From: Parabacteroides sp.
GTDB taxonomy: Bacteria > Bacteroidota > Bacteroidia > Bacteroidales > Tannerellaceae
DNA: 12,015 nt
Assembly (NCBI GenBank): GCA_020026285.1
Contig: JAHHQS010000122.1
Coordinates: 1-12,015 of the forward strand
Reading direction: 5' to 3'
Each line of letters begins with the position of its first letter. Position 1 is the stretch's first letter. Under the pieces are notes generated by a model. It ran no database searches and had not been told where the DNA came from. It worked only from the letters and a program-made list of their open reading frames with translations. The position numbers and the translations under genes are program-made. This document shows, one piece after another, positions 1 through 6,269 of the stretch.

Positions 1-244
1 CGATGTATTCTTTTTGCAAAAAGCTTTGACATTTTCCGAAAAATCTTTGACCTTTTTGAGAGGAAGTCTTTGTAAAAGAAAAATATGCAGTTTTCAGTCT
101 GTTTCAATGTTTAAACAACGTAGGATAAAGAGGCCGTTTCGATAATAATACATGAAGGTTTTGATGTGTTATGGGGATTTTGTACTAAATTTGTTATACC
201 ATTAAATATCATGAAAAAAGTATAGTCATAAAAACGGTAGGATT
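1..244. other. Intergenic region upstream of the sulfatase
   Basis: No coding region is supported here. A perfect 14-bp palindrome, CTTTTTGCAAAAAG, lies at 10-23. The 7-mer CTTTGAC occurs at 24-30 and 45-51, a 21-bp period, with the related CTTTGTA at 68-74. A TGTTTAAACA palindrome follows near 108-117. The promoter described separately occupies 160-193. The repeats could be regulator sites or the end of an upstream unit outside the window; nothing in the sequence decides between these. Confidence 0.5.
160..193 (+). promoter_or_regulatory. Bacteroidetes-type promoter for the sulfatase
   Basis: TTTG at 160-163 and TAAATTTG at 186-193 match the Bacteroides -33 (TTTG) and -7 (TAnnTTTG) elements. 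The spacer is 22 bp, slightly longer than the usual 19-21. Transcription would start near position 200 and leave a leader of about 45 nt before the ATG at 245. The motif match is seen directly; activity is inferred. Confidence 0.55.
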
Positions 245-1636
245 ATGAAAAATAAACAAATTTTCCAGATATGTTCGCTTTGCGTAGCTTTACTTCCTGG
301 TAAATTTCTTGCAGCAGAACAGCAGAAGACTCCGAATATAATTTTTTTCTTGACCGACGATCAGCGGTGGGATGCTATGGGGTATGCAGGGAATACGATT
401 ATTCAAACTCCCGAAATGGATAGATTGGCAAGAGAGGGTGTATTCTTTAGAAATGCTTTTTCTTCTACACCTATCAGCGCAGCCAGTCGTGCTTCTATTT
501 TGACAGGAGTATATGAACGTACTCATGGATATACATTCGGTGTTGGCCCTCTGAGAGAGGAGTTTGCTGAAACCTCTTATCCTGTTCAGTTAAGAAAACA
601 AGGATATTACACAGGTTTCTTTGGAAAATTTGGTGTCAATTATAAAAAGATGAAAAGCCTGTTTGATGAGGCAGACAGTTACGACAGGCGTGACGAATTC
701 CCTGATAAACGGGGATATTTCTATAAAACTATCGATGGTGATACCGTACATTTAACACAATATGCCGGTTATCAGGCTCGAAAATTTATAGAAAATGCAC
801 CCAAAGACAAGCCTTTCTGTTTGTCCGTCAGTTTTAGTGCTCCACATGCGCATGATTCAGCAAAGGAACAGTATTTTTGGCAGGAAAAATCGAATGATCG
901 CTATAAAGATGTTGTAATTCCTGATCCTCTACTGAAGGAAGATCATTATTTCATGGATCAGCCTCGAGGTGTACAGGAAGGATTCAATAGAGTTCGCTGG
1001 TGGTGGCGTTATGATACTCCGGAGAAATATCAGCATAGTGTGAAGGGTTATTATCGAATGATTTCGGAAATAGATGATGAAATAGGAATGATACGAAATT
1101 TGCTGGAAGAAAAAGATCTGGCAGATAATACAGTTATTATATTTCTGGGCGATAACGGATTATTCCTTGGCGAGCGTCAGATGGCAGGTAAATGGCTGAT
1201 GTATGAACCATCCATTCATGTTCCATTGATTGTTTACGATCCGCGAAGTCCACGACATCAGGATGTAGAGGATATGGTTTTGAATATCGATGTGCCTCGT
1301 ACGATATTGGATTATGCTAACGCCGATGTTCCGGAAAAATACCAGGGAAGGAGTCTTCGGGCATATGCAGAAGATAGAAAGGGGATAAAGGCTAGAGAAT
1401 CTATTCTTATAGAACATTTATGGAAGAAAAAGGAAATACCTTCAAGTGAAGGAATAAGGACTGCAAAGTGGAAATATTTTCGTTATCGTTTCTTGGATGT
1501 TCCAGAAGAGTTATATGATTTGGAATTGGATCCGATGGAAACACGAAATTTGGCTAAGGAAGAAAGTTATAAGTCCGTTTTGGAGTCAATGCGTACCTTA
1601 TGTAATCAGAAAATAGAGGAAGTAAGGAAAAAATAG
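245..1636 (+). CDS. Secreted S1-family sulfatase (serine-type)
   Basis: This is a 463-residue arylsulfatase-type (S1) enzyme that hydrolyses sulfate esters, probably on glycans. Residues 1-24 form a signal peptide with likely cleavage near LAA-EQQ, so it should act in the periplasm. The fold is clear from TDDQR at 37-41 (metal-binding Asp38 and Asp39), the maturation motif S-A-A-S-R at 78-82 followed by ASILTG, SAPHAH at 198-203, LGDNG at 301-305 and AGKW at 314-317. The C-terminal LYDLELDPMETRNLA (423-437) is a typical sulfatase ending. The nucleophile precursor is Ser78, so it needs an anaerobic sulfatase-maturating enzyme to form formylglycine; none is in this window. The usual Pro two residues after the nucleophile is Ala80, which the motif tolerates. 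Length is normal for the family. The SulfAtlas subfamily and substrate cannot be assigned by eye. The neighbouring mannosidases hint at a sulfated mannose-containing glycan, which is inference only. It has its own promoter, and a second promoter follows it, so it is probably a separate unit. Confidence 0.93.
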   Translation: MKNKQIFQICSLCVALLPGKFLAAEQQKTPNIIFFLTDDQRWDAMGYAGNTIIQTPEMDRLAREGVFFRNAFSSTPISAASRASILTGVYERTHGYTFGVGPLREEFAETSYPVQLRKQGYYTGFFGKFGVNYKKMKSLFDEADSYDRRDEFPDKRGYFYKTIDGDTVHLTQYAGYQARKFIENAPKDKPFCLSVSFSAPHAHDSAKEQYFWQEKSNDRYKDVVIPDPLLKEDHYFMDQPRGVQEGFNRVRWWWRYDTPEKYQHSVKGYYRMISEIDDEIGMIRNLLEEKDLADNTVIIFLGDNGLFLGERQMAGKWLMYEPSIHVPLIVYDPRSPRHQDVEDMVLNIDVPRTILDYANADVPEKYQGRSLRAYAEDRKGIKARESILIEHLWKKKEIPSSEGIRTAKWKYFRYRFLDVPEELYDLELDPMETRNLAKEESYKSVLESMRTLCNQKIEEVRKK

Positions 1637-1744
1637 CGACGATATTGTATAGCTTACGTTAATTGATGTTCTATTTCGTAATAAAAACAGGTAAATTTCT
1701 TTTATTTGTTTTGAAAAATCGACATAAATATAACAATTTAAAAG

Positions 1745-1810
1745 AAATAGTGTATAATTGCTTGCTAAAACAAATAAATAGTGTAAATTTGCTGAGCCTA
1801 ATAAATAGTG
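1745..1810 (+). repeat. Three AAATAGTG repeats, candidate operator
   Basis: AAATAGTG occurs at 1745-1752, 1776-1783 and 1803-1810. The first two extend to AAATAGTGTA, and the last two share the 11-mer AATAAATAGTG (1773-1783 and 1800-1810). The copies lie just upstream of the -33 element, directly against the -7 element, and between the -7 element and the start codon. That placement would suit autoregulation by the XRE-cupin protein encoded immediately downstream. The repeats are visible; the binding role is inferred. The DNA is very AT-rich, so chance recurrence is possible. Confidence 0.4.
1761..1791 (+). promoter_or_regulatory. Promoter for the regulator-ligase-GH92 operon
   Basis: CTTG at 1761-1764 (three of four bases of TTTG) and TAAATTTG at 1784-1791 (exact TAnnTTTG) are separated by 19 bp, the normal Bacteroides spacing. 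The start site would fall near 1798, giving a leader of about 20 nt before the ATG at 1818. No other convincing promoter is seen before 8418, so this one may drive all four genes downstream. Confidence 0.6.
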
Positions 1811-1817
1811 ATACAAA

Positions 1818-2399
1818 ATGAAAAATAATAAGATTATAGGATCGAAGATCCAGCATATACGTGAATCTAAACAACTTTCGGTTGAAGAAGTTGCAGAAAG
1901 GGCTGGATTAAGTGTGGAACAAATTCAGAGAATTGAAGACAATGTGGATTTTCCATCATTGGCTCCATTGATTAAGATAGCTAGAGTTTTGGGCGTTCGT
2001 TTAGGAACTTTTCTAGATGACCAATCAGAATTAGGACCTGTTGTTTGTCGTAAAGGTGATATCGTTGATGATGGTATTGGTTTTACAAATAATAATATAG
2101 AAGGTCGCAAGCACATGGCTTACCATGCATTATCTCAGGATAAATCAGGCCGGCACATGGAGCCATTTATGATTGATGTTGCCCCAACACACGAGAATAC
2201 GACATTTACACCTTCTTCTCATGAAGGAGAAGAATTTATATATGTTCTGGAGGGTAAACTGGAAATCGATTACGGAAAGAATACTTATTATTTGGAAGCA
2301 GGAGATAGTATTTATTATGATTCAATTGTTTCTCACCATGTACATGCTGCTGGAAATTCTTCTGCTCGCATTCTAGGTGTTATTTATACTCCATATTAA
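1818..2399 (+). CDS. XRE-family regulator with C-terminal cupin
   Basis: This is a 193-residue cytoplasmic transcription regulator. Residues 8-66 form a Cro/C1-type helix-turn-helix domain ([20 protein letters not shown] at 21-40). Residues 115-190 form a small cupin barrel: H135-E-G-E-E at the first metal/ligand motif, YVLEGKLEI at 142-150, AGDSIYY at 161-167 and SHHVHA at 172-177. In this architecture the cupin normally senses a small ligand or metal. Its conserved histidines (His135, His173, His174, His176) suggest that metal binding is retained. The length of about 190 residues is typical. The ATG at 1818 has no Shine-Dalgarno sequence, which is usual for this phylum. The gene ends 11 bp before the acyl-CoA synthetase, so the two are almost certainly co-transcribed, and the ligand may be a substrate or product of that enzyme. 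The AAATAGTG repeats around its promoter are a candidate binding site. The domain call is firm; ligand and target are unknown. Confidence 0.93.
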   Translation: MKNNKIIGSKIQHIRESKQLSVEEVAERAGLSVEQIQRIEDNVDFPSLAPLIKIARVLGVRLGTFLDDQSELGPVVCRKGDIVDDGIGFTNNNIEGRKHMAYHALSQDKSGRHMEPFMIDVAPTHENTTFTPSSHEGEEFIYVLEGKLEIDYGKNTYYLEAGDSIYYDSIVSHHVHAAGNSSARILGVIYTPY

Positions 2400-2410
2400 T
2401 TTTCGGCATT

Positions 2411-4063
2411 ATGTTACAATTACAGGAAAAGACATTAGGTCAATGGCTGGAATATTGGGCCGAAAAGACTCCGGATAAGGAATATATTGTATATTCCGAT
2501 CGTGATCTTCGTTTTACTTGGAAAGAGTTCAATGAACGTGTTGATCACATGGCAAAAGGGATGCTTTCAATTGGTATTGAACATGGAACTCATGTTGGTA
2601 TCTGGGCGACAAATGTACCAGACTGGTTAACTTTTCTTTATGCAGCGGCCAAGATTGGCGCTGTGGCGGTAACCATCAATACTAACTATAAGCAAAATGA
2701 GCTGGAATATCTGGTTGAAAATGCGGATATCCATACCATGTGTATTACAGATGGTGTTTTTGACGGAAGTTATATCGATATGGTATATACCATGCTGCCA
2801 GAGTTAAGAGAATCTCAGCGTGGATATATGAAGAGTGAGAGATTCCCGAAAATGAAGAATGTTGTTTACATTGGCCAGGAAAAGTTTCGTGGAATGTATA
2901 ACACACCGGAATTGTTATTGTTGGGCGAAAACATAAGTGATGATTGTTTGCAAGAAGCCAAATCCAAGGTCTCTTGTCATGATGTAGTGAATATGCAATA
3001 TACTTCGGGTACAACGGGATTTCCGAAAGGTGTTATGCTTACTCATTATAACATCACTAACAATGGTTTCCTGACAGGTGAACACATGAAATTTACTTCG
3101 GCCGATAAGCTTTGTTGTTGTGTACCTTTGTTCCATTGTTTTGGCGTTGTATTGGCTACCATGAATATATTGACTCATGGAGGAACACAGGTCATGGTTG
3201 AAAAGTTTGATCCGTTAGTGGTTCTTGCTTCTATACACAAGGAACGTTGTACCGCTCTTTATGGAGTTCCTACTATGTTTATTGCCGAATTGAATCATCC
3301 TATGTTCAATATGTTCGATTTGACTTCGTTGCGTACAGGCATTATGGCAGGTTCTCTTTGTCCGATTGAATTGATGAAACAGGTTGAGGAAAAAATGTAT
3401 ATGCGAGTTACCAGTGTATATGGATTAACTGAAGCTTCTCCAGGTATGACACATACTCGTATTGAAGATCCTGCAGAATTACGTTATACCACAGTTGGTC
3501 GTGATTTTGAATTTACTGAAGTAAAAGTTCTTGATCCGGAAACAGGTGAAGAGTGCCCGGTTGGTGTACAAGGAGAAATGTGTAACCGCGGATATAACAC
3601 GATGAAAGGATATTATAATAATCCGGAGGCTACAGCTGAAGTGATTGATGAAAAAGGTTTCCTTCATAGTGGCGATTTGGGAGTAAAAGACGAGAATGGT
3701 TATTATCGAATCACGGGACGTATTAAAGATATGATTATTCGTGGTGGTGAAAATATCTATCCTCGTGAGTTGGAGGAATTTTTATATCATTTGGACGGTG
3801 TTAAAGATGTTCAGGTGGCAGCTGTTCCTTCCAAAAAGTATGGTGAACAAGTTGGGGCGTTTATTATTCTTCATGAAGGAGTAAGTATGACTGAAGAAGT
3901 TGTCAAGGATTTTTGTCGTGGCAAAATTGCTCGTCATAAGATTCCAAAGTATATTTTCTTTATTGATGAGTTCCCAATGACAGGAAGTGGAAAAATCCAG
4001 AAATTTAAATTGAAAGAATTGTCTCTCAAATTATTAGCAGAACGAGGAATAGAACCGGTATAA
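2411..4063 (+). CDS. AMP-forming acyl-CoA synthetase (ANL superfamily)
   Basis: This 550-residue soluble enzyme activates a carboxylic acid with ATP to an acyl-adenylate and transfers it to coenzyme A. The phosphate-binding loop is [11 protein letters not shown] at 197-207. The adenylate-binding motif is YGLTEAS at 337-343. HSGDLG at 419-424 and GRIKDMI at 436-442 mark the hinge to the C-terminal lid, and GSGKIQK at 525-531 carries the expected catalytic lysine, Lys528. All key motifs are intact and the length is normal. The family resembles medium- or long-chain fatty-acid CoA ligases, but the chain length or type of acid cannot be read from sequence. There is no signal peptide. It lies 11 bp after the XRE-cupin gene and 44 bp before the first mannosidase, with no terminator or clear promoter between them. 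The link to a regulator with a cupin sensor suggests control by an acid or acyl-CoA. Why it precedes envelope mannosidases is not evident. Confidence 0.93.
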   Translation: MLQLQEKTLGQWLEYWAEKTPDKEYIVYSDRDLRFTWKEFNERVDHMAKGMLSIGIEHGTHVGIWATNVPDWLTFLYAAAKIGAVAVTINTNYKQNELEYLVENADIHTMCITDGVFDGSYIDMVYTMLPELRESQRGYMKSERFPKMKNVVYIGQEKFRGMYNTPELLLLGENISDDCLQEAKSKVSCHDVVNMQYTSGTTGFPKGVMLTHYNITNNGFLTGEHMKFTSADKLCCCVPLFHCFGVVLATMNILTHGGTQVMVEKFDPLVVLASIHKERCTALYGVPTMFIAELNHPMFNMFDLTSLRTGIMAGSLCPIELMKQVEEKMYMRVTSVYGLTEASPGMTHTRIEDPAELRYTTVGRDFEFTEVKVLDPETGEECPVGVQGEMCNRGYNTMKGYYNNPEATAEVIDEKGFLHSGDLGVKDENGYYRITGRIKDMIIRGGENIYPRELEEFLYHLDGVKDVQVAAVPSKKYGEQVGAFIILHEGVSMTEEVVKDFCRGKIARHKIPKYIFFIDEFPMTGSGKIQKFKLKELSLKLLAERGIEPV

Positions 4064-4107
4064 AAGATTATAAAGAAAGCGGATAAATAATTTATTAAAA
4101 AGTTTAT

Positions 4108-6255
4108 ATGAAAAAATTTTCTGTTTTATTATTGGCAGTGTCTAGTACCTGCCAATTTTCTTGTAAAGACGTTTCTGTTGAAGAAAGTCGTGTTGTAAAA
4201 GAGGATTATACAAAGTATGTTGATACTCGTATTGGTACGGAACATAATGGTAAAGATTGCGGTAAGACGTTTGTAGGAGCAGGTTATCCTTTTGGTTTGA
4301 TGCAAATGACTCCCGATTTGAATACTCCTCATAAAGGTATAGCAGTTAATCAGATTTCGGGAGCAGGATGTAATGTGTTGGGTAATTTCCCGGTAAGACC
4401 TTTTAGTGGGAAAATGGTGGAATCTCCAGCTTCTATGGACGATTTCCCTTTGTATGACAAAGTTAATAGTAGTACTGCCGGATACTTATCTATTAATTAT
4501 GAAGATATTTTAGCTGAATCAACTGTTTCTAAGAGAAGTGGTATGATTCGTGTAACTTATGGTTCTGAAACTAAAGATGGAACTGTGGCTATTGGTAGTG
4601 GAGTAAATTCTACATTTATTACTAATTCGTTAGTATCTATTACTTCTCCAACTACATGCGAAGGATATGCTTATGGAGGAGAATTTTGTGGTGAGAAAGC
4701 TGCTTATACGGTTTATTTTGCTGCTGAATTTAATCGTCCGGCAACAGTTACCGGTACATGGAATGGTGATTTGTTTGTAGAAAATCGTAACAAGATTGGT
4801 GGAAACAATTGTGGTGCATACTTCACTTTTGATGTGTCTTCTGATAAAAAGGTTGAGTATAAGGTTGCCATTTCTTATGTCTCAGTTGAAAATGCCAAAG
4901 AAAATTTGAAGGCCGATAATCAGAATCGTTCTTTTGATCAGGTAAAAGCTGAAACGAACAAGGTCTGGAATGAATATCTTGGAAAGATAGAAGTGGAAGA
5001 TAAAGCTGAAGATCTAAAGAAACAATTCTATACTCATTGGTACCATACTTTACTTCATCCGAATATTTTTGATGATGTGAATGGTGAATATATGGGGGCC
5101 GATTATCAGGTTCATAAAGTGGAACAAGGACATAATGCCTATACTACTTATAGTGCATGGGATACTTATCGTACACAATGTCAGATTGTAGCCATGTTCT
5201 TCCCTGAAGAGGCTTCAGATATGATGCAGTCTTGTGTGAATTTCGCTGATCAGGCCGGAGGCTATGGACGTTGGGTCTTGGCGAATGTAGAATCAGGAAT
5301 TATGCACGGTGATCCTATTCCTATTCTTATTTCGAATAGTTATGCTTATGGAGCTAAGAACTTTGATACTAAAAAAGCCTTTGAACATATGAAGAGAGGA
5401 GCTTGCGTTCCAAAGACTTATTCTCAATTTATAGAAGTTCGTCCGGGATTGGATGTTTATTTGGAAAAAGGTATTGAAAATGCATCTCTTTGTTTGGAAT
5501 ATACTTCTTCTGATTTTGCTATTGGTCAGTATGCTTTACAGGCAATGAATGATAAAAAAGAAGCTGATTACTTTATTAACCGATCTAAAAACTGGAAAAA
5601 TTTATTCGATCCTTCAACTAACTGGTTACGTTCTCGTGAAAATGATGATATGAGCTGGAAGGATGTTGATGCCGATTGGAGAGAGGCTACAAAAGTAAAT
5701 TATTTCTGGATGGTTCCTTATGATTTGACCACATTGATTGATACTATTGGTGGTAAGTCTGTTGCTTCTGCTCGTTTGGATACATTGTTCGTTAAACTGG
5801 ATGCAGGATATGATGAAAAATTCTATGCTGCAGGAAATGAACCGGACTTCCAGGTTCCATGGATTTATAACTGGACTGATCAGCCTTATAAAACTTCTGA
5901 AGTTATCAAACGTATTTTGAAAGAAGTTTATAATTCTAGTCCAAGTGGATTGCCTGGAAATGACGATTGTGGTTCAATGGGTGCTTGGTTCGTTTATTCT
6001 TGTGTCGGATTGTATCCGATGGTTCCAGGTGTTGGCGGATTCAGTATTAATGCTCCTCAGTTTGACTCTGTTAAGATGCATTTCCCTAAAGGCGTATTAA
6101 CAATCAAACGTGACAAGGATGCCACTTATATTCAGGATGCTACTCTTAACGGAAAGAAATGTGATACATGGATTGACTGGAGTGCTATTGAGAATGGTGG
6201 CGAGATTGTTTATAAACTATCAAATGAACCAAACAAACAATGGGGAATCAAATAA
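4108..6255 (+). CDS. GH92 alpha-mannosidase, tandem copy 1
   Basis: This 715-residue glycoside hydrolase belongs to family 92, which comprises calcium-dependent exo-alpha-mannosidases. The N-terminal beta-sandwich spans about 33-290 and the (alpha/alpha)6 barrel about 300-715. Family landmarks are KTFVGAGYPFG (53-63), SAWDTYRTQ (349-357), the proposed acid Glu526 in DWREATKVNYFWMVPYD (523-539), GNEP (576-579), PWIYNW (584-589) and PGNDDCGSMGAW (616-627) with the candidate base Asp residues. Residues 1-19 form an export signal ending at Cys19-Lys-Asp, probably a lipoprotein, though the -3 residue is Gln rather than an aliphatic one. Compared with canonical members, the segment between MTPD and the SGAG motif is short and lacks GWDxxSGYHY, and TEGN around the acid is REAT. 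Linkage specificity therefore cannot be inferred from classic alpha-1,2 enzymes. It sits between the ligase and a paralogue of identical length 14 bp downstream, probably in one operon. Confidence 0.92.
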   Translation: MKKFSVLLLAVSSTCQFSCKDVSVEESRVVKEDYTKYVDTRIGTEHNGKDCGKTFVGAGYPFGLMQMTPDLNTPHKGIAVNQISGAGCNVLGNFPVRPFSGKMVESPASMDDFPLYDKVNSSTAGYLSINYEDILAESTVSKRSGMIRVTYGSETKDGTVAIGSGVNSTFITNSLVSITSPTTCEGYAYGGEFCGEKAAYTVYFAAEFNRPATVTGTWNGDLFVENRNKIGGNNCGAYFTFDVSSDKKVEYKVAISYVSVENAKENLKADNQNRSFDQVKAETNKVWNEYLGKIEVEDKAEDLKKQFYTHWYHTLLHPNIFDDVNGEYMGADYQVHKVEQGHNAYTTYSAWDTYRTQCQIVAMFFPEEASDMMQSCVNFADQAGGYGRWVLANVESGIMHGDPIPILISNSYAYGAKNFDTKKAFEHMKRGACVPKTYSQFIEVRPGLDVYLEKGIENASLCLEYTSSDFAIGQYALQAMNDKKEADYFINRSKNWKNLFDPSTNWLRSRENDDMSWKDVDADWREATKVNYFWMVPYDLTTLIDTIGGKSVASARLDTLFVKLDAGYDEKFYAAGNEPDFQVPWIYNWTDQPYKTSEVIKRILKEVYNSSPSGLPGNDDCGSMGAWFVYSCVGLYPMVPGVGGFSINAPQFDSVKMHFPKGVLTIKRDKDATYIQDATLNGKKCDTWIDWSAIENGGEIVYKLSNEPNKQWGIK

Positions 6256-6269
6256 TAATCAATCATAAA

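Noticed and set aside
290..526. Long antisense open frames over the sulfatase, ligase and GH92 genes
   Set aside because: They lie opposite strong conserved genes, have low-complexity compositions rich in Ser, Ile, Arg and His, and show no recognisable domain or start signal.
1654..1681. Possible terminator after the sulfatase (TTACG and CGTAA)
   Set aside because: The stem is only 5 bp with an 18-nt loop and no T run follows.
6240..6269. Upstream ATG of the second tandem GH92 gene
   Set aside because: It overlaps the end of the previous gene and adds MGNQIIINHK before a complete export signal. The start at 6270 gives a proper signal and the same length as the paralogue.
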